A stretch of DNA of 64,000 nucleotides from positions 40,445 through 104,444 of the forward strand of contig JAHDGU010000014.1 in NCBI GenBank assembly GCA_020627535.1, in the 5' to 3' direction. Made by a program: the position numbers and the translations under genes. The stretch comes from Saprospiraceae bacterium. GTDB taxonomy: Bacteria > Bacteroidota > Bacteroidia > Chitinophagales > Saprospiraceae. Position 1 is the stretch's first letter; each line of letters starts with the position of its first letter. The notes under the pieces are model-generated. The model worked only from the letters and a program-made list of their open reading frames with translations, was not told the DNA's origin and ran no database searches. Below are positions 1 through 8,111 of this stretch, in pieces.

Positions 1-2
1 AG

Positions 3-2543
3 GAACTACTGGAAGAGTGGGAGAATTTTTACAGAGAGGATCTTGACATAGGTGAAGACCATGTGATCAATAATGATCAAGTCATCTATGATCATCGGGT
101 ACTCAAAGATGCGGACATACAGAGGATCGTCAGCAGCCAAGATGGCTCTAAATTGGCCATCATCACCAATGATCTGGGAAAGACAAAGGTGCTGCTCAGG
201 AATGAGTCGGACGGCTCCGTCAAGACGATCTGGAAGCGAGGTCACCGGGCGGCGATGATCGAGACAGATCGCAACTATCCGGTCGTAGATTTCTCGCCCA
301 ATGGGAAGTCACTATTGGTGATCTATGAGCATAGAGATGTGATCTACTATCGATCGATCAATATCGAAACAGAAGAGCTGCAAGAGGGTAGCTTCCCGAA
401 TGATATCGAGCGAGTCTACGACGTGGACTTTAGTGATCGGAGCAGATTTTTAATGAGTGTGAGCATAGATGGATATTCTGAGCTCGTCATATTCACACCG
501 ACCAATCGACAATATCGTAGGGTCACTTCTGACTATCACGATGATCTCTCTCCTGTCCATGGAGAGCTGCTTGATAAAAAAGGATATTTCTTTTCTAGCA
601 ATCGTTCTGGATATCTTGCAGAACGAGAAAGAATGGACAGTGAGCTACCTCTAAATCATAAGGATATTTATTTTTTATCAAGTGAAGGGACGGAGCTCTA
701 CCAGATCACAAATTCGCCATTGATAAATGAGACCAAAGTCGAATACAGAGATGGCCAATTGTACTATCTATCAGATAAGACAGGTGTCAAGCAGGTATAT
801 AGAATAGACCTGAAGAATCTATACTTTGAAGAAAACCTTGAAGTCAAGGCCAAGGCAAGTATTGCTTGTTATGAAAATAGTGGCTCGTCAATATCTTCCG
901 AAAATCGTGTAAGTGCGCATCAGGAATATATCTACGACTACCAGATTGCAAATAGCGCGATGATTGATCTCAGTCACAGTCTAGACCGACAGAAGATCAG
1001 GAAATATTCTCTGTCAGTACAGGATGACATAGCTTCGAGCAACTATCGGAAAATACATAGCAGTTGGAGGCTCTCTGACTACGAAGACAATGAAGAATTT
1101 ATTGACCTTCTCGACAGGCTTCGCAGTCAAAATGTCAGTACAGAGCGTGAAGATAAAGACTTGAAATTTCTCACCAGGTTTGAAGATTTTCCAGGGAGCA
1201 AAGTGTCCAATGAGCAAGAAAATGAGGTCGCACTGACCAATCGAAATTACAACCTGCCTTACCGACCTGTGGTGAGGAGAATCCATGATTTTAGACCAGT
1301 GCGAGCAGTGGCATATCGTCTACGATTTGGCATCAAGGATGTGACGACCACTATCAATAATGAGTTGCTGTTTGGGGGGCTCAACACTTTTGCGGGTACG
1401 AGTGAAGAATTTGAACCTCCGCGAGCAGGATTCTTGATCAAGGGAGAGGCAGAAGATGTCTTTGAAGATTACAAATTAATCGGGGGTGCAAGATTTCCTA
1501 CTGATTTCAATGGCTCGGAATATTTTGTGAGTCTTTCTGACCGCTCCAAGCTTATCGACAAGACTTACTCTCTCTATCGAAGAGGGAGAAGTTATGATAC
1601 TACGGTAGACTTTGTCAGTCCTTCCAGAGAACAAGAGACAAATTTTATTGGTACAGCCGAGTATAGATACCCACTTGATTTTTTCAATTCTATCAGAGCT
1701 ACTGGTACGTTCCGGACGGACAAGATTACACCTCTGAGTCTCGATGCGAGCAGCCTACCGCTATCGCCTACAACAGCACAGAGACTTGGCTTGCGATTGG
1801 AGTATGTATTTGACAATAGCTTGAGGATTGATTTTAATCAATTGCGTGGTAGTAGAGCGAAGTTTTATGTGGAGGCGGTTAAGCGTTTTGACCTTGGCTT
1901 ATCACGTGGCAGTAGTTTTAGTCTGAGCGAAGGGTTCATGACGAATATTGGACTGGACGCTAGACACTACGAAGGATTTCTGAGACACTCTGTCTTCGCC
2001 TTGCGAGCAGCAGGCGGTACTTCTTTTGGAACCGAAAAAATTTTATTTCACGCTGGAGGTGTAGAAAATTGGTTGTTTAATTCATTTGACAATACCATTC
2101 CGATCCCAGCGGATGACAGATTTGCCTATCGGACGATCGTCAGTAATATCCGAGGATTTCAATACAATGTCCGGAATGGGAATAGCTTTGCGATCCTCAA
2201 TGCTGAGGCGAGATTTCCAATCTTCAAGTATCTGTCTAGAAGGCAATTGCGGTCTTCTTTTCTAAGGAGTTTTCAGGTCATTGGATTTTTTGATACTGGC
2301 TCTGCTTGGAAGGGGCTCAATCCTTTTGATGAGGACAATCCGCTCAACACGATCATGGTGAATACACAGGATATTGTACAAGTGGAAGCGAGGTATTTTC
2401 GACAGCCATTTGTCTACGGCTATGGTTTTGGAGCGAGAGCTCTACTCTTTGGCTATCATATCAAGCTGGACTATGGCTGGGGTGTAGACAGTGGTATCAG
2501 AAATGATGGGCGACTGTATATTTCATTGGGCACAGATTTTTAG
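3..2543 (+). CDS. TolB-like beta-propeller fused to Omp85-type barrel (5' partial)
   Basis: The frame is open to the left edge (first complete codon at base 3), so the N-terminus lies outside the window; the GTG at 63 is internal. The first half has repeated WD40/PD40-like blades (DGSKLAIITND, FSPNGKSLLVIYE, FSDRSRFLMSVS, GYFFSSNRSGY). The last 350 residues look like an Omp85/BamA-type outer-membrane barrel, with alternating strands, NIRGFQYNVRNGNSFAILNAE, FFDTGSAW and a terminal Phe (SLGTDF). Bacteroidota proteins of this architecture are usually labelled TolB-like or surface-antigen proteins; substrate and role are unknown. The stop codon directly abuts the ATG of the next gene (TAGATG), so the two are probably co-translated. 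Confidence 0.75.
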   Translation, partial: ELLEEWENFYREDLDIGEDHVINNDQVIYDHRVLKDADIQRIVSSQDGSKLAIITNDLGKTKVLLRNESDGSVKTIWKRGHRAAMIETDRNYPVVDFSPNGKSLLVIYEHRDVIYYRSINIETEELQEGSFPNDIERVYDVDFSDRSRFLMSVSIDGYSELVIFTPTNRQYRRVTSDYHDDLSPVHGELLDKKGYFFSSNRSGYLAERERMDSELPLNHKDIYFLSSEGTELYQITNSPLINETKVEYRDGQLYYLSDKTGVKQVYRIDLKNLYFEENLEVKAKASIACYENSGSSISSENRVSAHQEYIYDYQIANSAMIDLSHSLDRQKIRKYSLSVQDDIASSNYRKIHSSWRLSDYEDNEEFIDLLDRLRSQNVSTEREDKDLKFLTRFEDFPGSKVSNEQENEVALTNRNYNLPYRPVVRRIHDFRPVRAVAYRLRFGIKDVTTTINNELLFGGLNTFAGTSEEFEPPRAGFLIKGEAEDVFEDYKLIGGARFPTDFNGSEYFVSLSDRSKLIDKTYSLYRRGRSYDTTVDFVSPSREQETNFIGTAEYRYPLDFFNSIRATGTFRTDKITPLSLDASSLPLSPTTAQRLGLRLEYVFDNSLRIDFNQLRGSRAKFYVEAVKRFDLGLSRGSSFSLSEGFMTNIGLDARHYEGFLRHSVFALRAAGGTSFGTEKILFHAGGVENWLFNSFDNTIPIPADDRFAYRTIVSNIRGFQYNVRNGNSFAILNAEARFPIFKYLSRRQLRSSFLRSFQVIGFFDTGSAWKGLNPFDEDNPLNTIMVNTQDIVQVEARYFRQPFVYGYGFGARALLFGYHIKLDYGWGVDSGIRNDGRLYISLGTDF

Positions 2544-3227
2544 ATGAGGATTTTGATCTTCATGATTTTGGTGTCATTGTGCAATCTTGTCAAGGGGCAG
2601 AAGAATGACATTATTCAAAAATATCCAGACCACTATTCTTTGAATAAATGCTGGAGGCTTTCTAAGTCCAAAATATACCTGCAATCTCCTTGGGCAGAGA
2701 TTGATGATAATTCTGTCAACTTTCGATCATTTGTCTGGAGGGATCATTTTTATTTTGAGTTTGATGTAGCAGATGACACACCATGGGTCTTGAGTCATCA
2801 TAATGATGTAGAGGCCAATGCTGTTGGCTCGGATCGAGTGGAGTTGTTTTTTGGGGTTGATGCCGAGTTATTGGTTTATTATTCTCTAGAGATGGATCGT
2901 GGGGGAAGACTATTTGATAGTAGGGGAGAATCCCTACATCGATCTGGTGAATATCGCGCGCGGATAGATGTTGAATGGGACATTTCTCCGGTACATCTAG
3001 ATATCTCGGTGCGGGCGAAGAAAAAGTGCTATTCGCTTCAAGGAACTTTGTCTTTATCTTGGCTCAGAGGAAATAAACTGTATCAAGATGACAGAATGTT
3101 CCTCGGTGTATTTGCGGCGGACTATAGGGCACAAGATGATGTGATCTGGTTCACATGGGTAGACCCGGACCTGCCATCACCGAAGTTCCATGACCCAAGG
3201 GTGTTTAAGTGGGTATATATTCAGTAG
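2544..3227 (+). CDS. secreted CBM9-like carbohydrate-binding protein
   Basis: A 227-residue protein with an N-terminal signal peptide (ILIFMILVSLCNLVKGQ). The pattern of a beta-sandwich with FEFDVADDTPW, SDRVELFF, YYSLEMDRGGRLFDSRG and a closing FTWVDPDLPSPKFHDP matches the family 9-like carbohydrate-binding domain often found alone in Bacteroidota. It starts on the base after the upstream barrel gene's stop, suggesting that the two products work together at the outer membrane. The ligand is not predictable. The next gene converges with only 9 bp between stops and no terminator hairpin is apparent. Confidence 0.65.
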   Translation: MRILIFMILVSLCNLVKGQKNDIIQKYPDHYSLNKCWRLSKSKIYLQSPWAEIDDNSVNFRSFVWRDHFYFEFDVADDTPWVLSHHNDVEANAVGSDRVELFFGVDAELLVYYSLEMDRGGRLFDSRGESLHRSGEYRARIDVEWDISPVHLDISVRAKKKCYSLQGTLSLSWLRGNKLYQDDRMFLGVFAADYRAQDDVIWFTWVDPDLPSPKFHDPRVFKWVYIQ

Positions 3228-3236
3228 TAATTTGGT

Positions 3237-4217
3237 CTATTGATCTGCATCCTTTGTGAGTAATGTGAGTATCCAATCCAAACATTCTTTTTCATCTATG
3301 ATAGACCACGAATGAGGATGACGACGCCCATCTGACCGATAACCTGTCTGGAAAGTTTGAATAAATTCGGCTTCGCTATTTCCCATCATCCTGAGGCGGT
3401 TGATTAGTTCTGCTGTGCCGATATAATTGTCATATTTAGGTGTTTGATTTCTATTGACGATTCGCCATGATACATCAATGTCATGATATGCGCGTACGGC
3501 AACGTTCTTAAGGTGGATTTCATGAGGCGCGCTCACAGGATCTATCGAAAATGGACTTAAGTTCTCAAATACTTCAGGACTCGTGCTTGGCGTTCCTCCA
3601 TAATATTCTTCATAGATATTTTTCACCCAGCGTGCTTCATTGGCGGCTATTTCAGATAGGTTTCCTTGAAGTATTTCTTCACTTAATTGCCAAGACAAAA
3701 ACATATCAATTGGTGAATCAGCCATGAACACAGCACGAGGTAAGATGGGATGCTTTTTTGGATCTTCGTGACACAACTCTGTATATCTTAGGGCGATACG
3801 ACCACCATTGGAAAATCCTCCAAGAATAAAATTCTCAGGATCTAGAGAATGCTCACTGATGGCATGATCAAGCACCTGCTCAAAGTGCTGAATGAATACG
3901 GGATCAGCAGACATTCTCATCCGCCCAGAGTATATGAGCAGGGCAAGCCCTTGCTCAGTCGCTAGCTCATCAAAGTCTGTGTCCATGATTACGCTCTCCG
4001 GCCCCTGACCAAATCCGGGAAGTAAGACCAAAGTGCCAACTGGTTTTCGACCTTTTGGAGAGGAGAAAAAATAATATCCAAACTCTTCTGAGTCTGAATC
4101 AATTGCGATTCGCTCAAGGTTAATCGATTGGGAGATCGAGCTCTGACAAGATACGAGTATCATGACGATCATGATGCTGAATGTTCTTATGCCAGTGAGC
4201 TTTGAGATGATGATCAT
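3237..4217 (-). CDS. alpha/beta-hydrolase (esterase-like) lipoprotein
   Basis: 326 residues with a lipoprotein signal (MIVMILVSCQSS, Cys about residue 24). An alpha/beta-hydrolase core follows: an oxyanion-region loop LVLLPGFGQGP and the nucleophile elbow GGFSNGGRIALRY carrying the catalytic Ser. A DIDVSW stretch and the C-terminal HPHSW are candidates for acid and histidine positions. This suggests a periplasmic or outer-membrane-anchored esterase or peptidase-like hydrolase; substrate unknown. The gene is divergent from the DUF2911 gene, with a 208-bp AT-rich spacer in which I could not find a convincing TAnnTTTG box. Confidence 0.6.
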   Translation of the reverse strand: MIIISKLTGIRTFSIMIVMILVSCQSSISQSINLERIAIDSDSEEFGYYFFSSPKGRKPVGTLVLLPGFGQGPESVIMDTDFDELATEQGLALLIYSGRMRMSADPVFIQHFEQVLDHAISEHSLDPENFILGGFSNGGRIALRYTELCHEDPKKHPILPRAVFMADSPIDMFLSWQLSEEILQGNLSEIAANEARWVKNIYEEYYGGTPSTSPEVFENLSPFSIDPVSAPHEIHLKNVAVRAYHDIDVSWRIVNRNQTPKYDNYIGTAELINRLRMMGNSEAEFIQTFQTGYRSDGRRHPHSWSIIDEKECLDWILTLLTKDADQ

Positions 4218-4425
4218 AACTCTCTTATTTCATTTGTTTGTTGACAAAGTTGACAAGAGTATTTTACAAACTTCCCGAACAATCTTTCAATCTGGAGAAC
4301 TCATAACGATTGTTAACTACGAATTGCTGTCGTGCCCGATCGATTGATTTTCAATGTGCGTTAATTCGAGTTAAGCAATATTAATTACGGGCCAAGTGAT
4401 AATGGCATACTTGGACCTTTGAGTC

Positions 4426-5346
4426 ATGCGAAGAGTAGCTATGAGTTTTTTATGTGTATTGATGATACTGACAATATCACAAGCACAGTACCAAATTGGA
4501 CTGGCGCCACGAGTAAGTCCAGATACGGAGATCTACAAGAAAATCGGATATACTGAAGTACGCATCAGGTATGGTGCTCCTAGTGTCAAGGGCAGAGAGA
4601 TCTTCGGTGATGTAGAGCCATATGATCATGTCTGGAGAGCTGGTGCCAATGAGGCCACTACGTTAGAAATCAGCTCGAACATTGATTTGGAAGCTGGAGT
4701 TCTCCCAGCAGGGAAGTATGCACTCTTCATCATTCCAAGAGAACGAGAAAGTTGGACTGTCATATTCAACCATCAATCAAAGCAATGGGGAGCCTTTGAC
4801 TATGACGAGTCGATGGATGCTCTGCGAGTCGATGTGGTGCCTCAGCGATTGAGTGAGAAGGTGGAAACGCTGCGATATGATATAGAGGCACAAGGCATAA
4901 CCAGCGGTGCTATCATCATGACATGGTCGGATGTCAAACTTCAGATACCATTCACGACCGAGTTTGCCGAAGAACTTGGAACAATACTAGATGAGCGCTT
5001 GGCGTCCTCGGATTCTTCAACTCATTGGGTGATCTATCTCCAAGCGGCAGAGGTCTTGGTCAGTCAGGACAAGGATCTTGATACAGCAGAGAAGTGGCTG
5101 GACTTGTCTGACAAGTATGCCGCACCTTCAGAGTCCGGCTGGGACAAGCGATACTATCCCATCGCCTATATTAGGTCGCATGCTCTATGGACAAGAGCAA
5201 AATTGCTGGCGCTGAAAGGAGACTATTCGACTGCTGCTGCACTCGGTGAAGCGCTAAGCACAGATAAGGAGCACGAGATGTTCTACAAGAGAAAAGGAGA
5301 ATCTCAAAACATAAATACTTTGGTTTCAGAGTGGTCCAAGCAGTAA
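4426..5346 (+). CDS. DUF2911 domain secreted protein
   Basis: 306 residues with a cleavable signal peptide ending near SQAQ. Residues 25-175 carry the DUF2911 signature: PRVSPDTEIYKKIGYTEVRIRYGAPSVKGREIFG, VWRAGANEATTLEIS, PAGKYALFIIP and FNHQSKQWGAFDYD. The C-terminal 120 residues are helical, with a TPR-like look (AEKWLDLSDKYA, ALWTRAKLLALKGDYSTAAALG), an arrangement common in this family. Function is not established; the family is exported and abundant in Bacteroidota. The stop lies 6 bp from the convergent prfA stop. Confidence 0.85.
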   Translation: MRRVAMSFLCVLMILTISQAQYQIGLAPRVSPDTEIYKKIGYTEVRIRYGAPSVKGREIFGDVEPYDHVWRAGANEATTLEISSNIDLEAGVLPAGKYALFIIPRERESWTVIFNHQSKQWGAFDYDESMDALRVDVVPQRLSEKVETLRYDIEAQGITSGAIIMTWSDVKLQIPFTTEFAEELGTILDERLASSDSSTHWVIYLQAAEVLVSQDKDLDTAEKWLDLSDKYAAPSESGWDKRYYPIAYIRSHALWTRAKLLALKGDYSTAAALGEALSTDKEHEMFYKRKGESQNINTLVSEWSKQ

Positions 5347-5352
5347 GACTAT

Positions 5353-6450
5353 CTACGCACTCTCCCCAGCCTCAAGCTTACTCGCATTCTCGGCGACCCT
5401 CAGTGCATCAATGATATCATCTATAGCGCCTTGGACAATTTTATCGAGGCTGTAGAGCGTCAGATTGATGCGGTGATCTGTGACACGATTTTGAGGATAG
5501 TTGTAGGTGCGGATCTTGTCCGATCTATCGCCGGATCCTACAAGTGATTTTCGGGCTGATGCCACTTTATTCTCATGCGCTTCGCGTTGAGCGTCATAGA
5601 TCTTTTGGTAAAGGCGCTGGATGGCGATCTCGCGATTCTTGATCTGCGATCTACCGTCGGTACTCTCTGCTACGATACCTGTAGGGATGTGTGTGAATCG
5701 TACACCGGACTCCGTCTTGTTGACATGCTGGCCACCGGCACCACTGGAGCGGAATGTGTCGACCTTGAGATCAGCCTTGTTGATATTGACATCCTTCATC
5801 TCGAGCTTGGGCATGACGACCACTGTAGCTGCGCTCGTGTGCAAACGACCTTGAGACTCCGTCTTGGGTACGCGCTGTACGCGATGTGCGCCAGACTCAA
5901 ACTTGAGCATCCCAAAGACATTGGTACCGTTGACCTCTAGTACGAGCTTGCTATATCCTCCGACTGATCCCTCATTGACTTGAAGAGTCTCGACCTTCCA
6001 GCCTTGTGACTCAAAGTACTTGCTGTACATCTTGTATAGATCACCAGCAAATATGGCGGCCTCATCGCCTCCTGTCCCGGACCTTATCTCAAAGATGACG
6101 TCCTTCTCGTCTTCTGGGTCTTTTGGGATGAGAAGCATCTTGAGCTCTTGCTCGAGATCTACGACTTGAGCTTCTGCTTCTGAGATTTCTTCCTTGGCCA
6201 TCTCGATCATCTCAGGATCGTCTTCCGTCTCGAGGAGCTCTTTGGACGAGCTGATGACGTCTTTGGCGTCGGTAAACTCTGTGTACTTCTCCGTGATGAT
6301 ACTCAGCTCTTTGTACTCTTTGTTGAGGGCGGAGTACTTGTCCATATCACTGACGATCGTAGGATCCGAGAGCTGCTCTTGGACGAGGCGAAATCGCTCG
6401 ACGATATTCTCGAGCTTATCAATAATATTCAATAGAGCTATGAAGATCAC
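5353..6450 (-). CDS. prfA: peptide chain release factor 1
   Basis: Class I release factor that recognises UAA/UAG and triggers peptidyl-tRNA hydrolysis on the ribosome. Diagnostic features: the tripeptide anticodon region HRVQRVPKTESQG (PxT at 195-197, which separates RF1 from the SPF of RF2), GTGGDEAAIF, and the catalytic GGQ loop SSGAGGQHVNKTES with GGQ at 239-241. Length (365) fits the family. The listed start is GTG at 6450; the family normally begins close to DKLENI, so a TTG at 6432 or another nearby start is possible. The gene is monocistronic in appearance. Confidence 0.96.
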   Translation of the reverse strand: MIFIALLNIIDKLENIVERFRLVQEQLSDPTIVSDMDKYSALNKEYKELSIITEKYTEFTDAKDVISSSKELLETEDDPEMIEMAKEEISEAEAQVVDLEQELKMLLIPKDPEDEKDVIFEIRSGTGGDEAAIFAGDLYKMYSKYFESQGWKVETLQVNEGSVGGYSKLVLEVNGTNVFGMLKFESGAHRVQRVPKTESQGRLHTSAATVVVMPKLEMKDVNINKADLKVDTFRSSGAGGQHVNKTESGVRFTHIPTGIVAESTDGRSQIKNREIAIQRLYQKIYDAQREAHENKVASARKSLVGSGDRSDKIRTYNYPQNRVTDHRINLTLYSLDKIVQGAIDDIIDALRVAENASKLEAGESA

Positions 6451-6507
6451 AGCAAGTAATCAGATTGAGTGATAAAATAAGTGTGAAGGTGCTATATCAA
6501 GACTCAG

Positions 6508-6735
6508 CTAATGGATGCTGATCTGCTTCTTGATATTTTGGATCAGCTCAGGGCTGACGCATGTGCGCTGAAAATTGCACTTGATGAGATTGCGGAGGTT
6601 TTTCTCCTTGTTGAAGACTTGGTTGAGCTTGGGGTCTGAGTCGACTTGGTCCATCATCTGCTGCTCTGCTTGCATATCGAGTCCTTTGTCGAAATATAGA
6701 TTAACCTGGCTTCGAAAGTCGTTCAAGTTATTCAT
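6508..6735 (-). CDS. small anti-sigma-factor-like protein, zinc ligands absent
   Basis: A 75-residue protein whose gene starts 43 bp downstream of an ECF sigma gene on the same strand. The helical layout (FRSQVNLYFDKGLDMQAEQQ, then LRNLIK, then CVSPELIQNIKKQI) resembles the short cytoplasmic zinc-type anti-sigma factors that follow ECF sigma genes, in particular the C-terminal Cys-x-Pro-x2-Leu-x2-Ile block. The HxxxCxxC zinc motif of those proteins is not present; only C53 and C59 remain. Anti-sigma activity is inferred from position and layout, not shown by a catalytic or binding motif. Confidence 0.5.
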   Translation of the reverse strand: MNNLNDFRSQVNLYFDKGLDMQAEQQMMDQVDSDPKLNQVFNKEKNLRNLIKCNFQRTCVSPELIQNIKKQISIH

Positions 6736-6778
6736 CGTTTGAGTTTTTCGCTGTGACTAAGATAGTAAACTAATTCAA

Positions 6779-7408
6779 TTATTCTTCTTCCTCACGATTT
6801 CTCACTCTCTTCTTTCCTCGCTTGTCCTCATACCCTTTTTCTTCTGCATATTTGGCCAGCTTCTCCTTGAGCGCATTCCTTGCTCTGAAGAGTCGTGACC
6901 GGACAGTCCCAATCGGAATCTCCACGATCTTGGAGATCTCTTCATAGGTGAAGTCCTCAATATCACATAGTATGATGACCGTCTTGAAATCTTCTGGTAG
7001 CTGCTCAAGAGCGATGCTCACCTCATCTCCCATCATCTCATCGAAGATCTCTTCACGAAGATCCACGTAGCCTTGACCCTTGGGTGCTTCACTATTGTGA
7101 AATGTGGTAAACTCCTCGAAGTCTACTTGCCGTGGGCGATTGGCCTTTTTCCGATGTTGGTTGATATAGCTATTCCGCAATATCTTAAACAGCCATGCCT
7201 TCGCATTCGAGCCAGGCTCATACTTGTCTATAAACCGATAGGCCTTCAGATAAGTTTCCTGAACGAGATCTGATGCATCGACATCATTGTAGGTATGGTG
7301 ATAGGCAAAGGTGTGCAGGGCATCAGCATGAGGCAATAGCTCCTCGCTAAATACGGCGTCTTGCCTGCGCTTCACTTCCGGGTCGATATGATCTTCTTCC
7401 TCTGCCAT
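6779..7408 (-). CDS. ECF-type RNA polymerase sigma factor
   Basis: 209 residues. Sigma region 2 spans about 25-90 (DASDLVQETYLKAYRFIDKY, then NAKAWLFKILRNSYINQHRK) and sigma-70 region 4 about 132-184 (LEQLPEDFKTVIILCDIEDFTYEEISKI followed by the recognition helix PIGTVRSRLFRARNALKEKL). No region 3 or 1.1, as expected for group 4 (ECF) factors. A charged tail (KKRVRNREEEE) ends the protein. It lies upstream of a small anti-sigma-like gene, so a sigma/anti-sigma pair is likely. The regulon cannot be inferred here. Confidence 0.92.
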   Translation of the reverse strand: MAEEEDHIDPEVKRRQDAVFSEELLPHADALHTFAYHHTYNDVDASDLVQETYLKAYRFIDKYEPGSNAKAWLFKILRNSYINQHRKKANRPRQVDFEEFTTFHNSEAPKGQGYVDLREEIFDEMMGDEVSIALEQLPEDFKTVIILCDIEDFTYEEISKIVEIPIGTVRSRLFRARNALKEKLAKYAEEKGYEDKRGKKRVRNREEEE

Positions 7409-7455
7409 ACGGGGCGACGAAATTACTCAATTATTGCTTAGCTCGCCAATCTCGC

Positions 7456-8058
7456 TCAGAGGGCGACGACTTGGTCTTGTGCAATCGCAAAGACGCGATC
7501 TGTGTCCTTGGTCTTCATCACATGCATCCCTGTGAAGTCACCAAAGGCAGGTATGTAGCTATGGCTTTCGCCAAAAATGAAGGCAGCCAGTCGAAGTGAA
7601 TTTCTACTGGACGATTTGAGTCTCACTGCAGGATGCACATGACCGCTCACGATATGTCTAGACTCATCCTTGTTGATCTCAGCGGCATCATGCACCAAGA
7701 GCATGTTCCTATACTCAATCTGCGGGATGCATTCTAGCTCTAGCAGATCATAGGTCTGCTGATCGTAGAAGTCGTGATTTCCCATGACGAGCTGGCAAGG
7801 CTGTGGATTATTTTGGCGAAAGCCACCAAATCTCTCGATGGAATGATTGGCCTCACTATGAAAAAGATCGCCAAGGAAGATGATCCGATCTGGCTCAAAG
7901 AGATCGCACAAAGCTTGCAGACGTGAAAAGTTCTTGTCTGCCACACCGAGCGGTATGGGTACGCCATGTTTCCTGAAGTGCTGTGCCTTCCCGAGATGCA
8001 GATCACTGATCAGTAGGATCCGATCCTCTGTGAAAAAGAGTGCCTTATCAGGATGCAA
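7456..8058 (-). CDS. pdeM: ligase-associated DNA damage response phosphoesterase PdeM
   Basis: Calcineurin-type metallophosphoesterase with all metal motifs: ISDLHLGK, FLGDLFHS, VMGNHD, LLVHDAAE and SGHVHP. The PdeM type has FRKHGVPIP after the first motif, as here, and partners the large helicase encoded just upstream. The listed start is TTG at 8058, but homology clearly continues upstream: the frame reads back through GADCIL to a stop near 8128, with no ATG, GTG or TTG. A CTG at 8115 overlaps the helicase stop (CTGA) and would give a full-length N-terminus, so real translation may begin there by coupling. Two copies of the dispersed 14-mer lie inside the gene in opposite orientations. Confidence 0.9.
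   Translation of the reverse strand: MHPDKALFFTEDRILLISDLHLGKAQHFRKHGVPIPLGVADKNFSRLQALCDLFEPDRIIFLGDLFHSEANHSIERFGGFRQNNPQPCQLVMGNHDFYDQQTYDLLELECIPQIEYRNMLLVHDAAEINKDESRHIVSGHVHPAVRLKSSSRNSLRLAAFIFGESHSYIPAFGDFTGMHVMKTKDTDRVFAIAQDQVVAL
7563..7576 (-). repeat. dispersed 14-mer TTTTGGCGAAAGCC, exact
   Basis: In pdeM, sense strand, encoding FGES. GGC-GAAA-GCC hairpin. Confidence 0.8.
7811..7824 (+). repeat. dispersed 14-mer TTTTGGCGAAAGCC, exact
   Basis: In pdeM, antisense to the gene, whose strand encodes GFRQN here. Two opposite copies in one gene. Confidence 0.8.
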
Positions 8059-8111
8059 AATGCAATCCGCGCCCTGCAGATGGGTCTCACATAGTCTATC
8101 AGATAGTGTGC

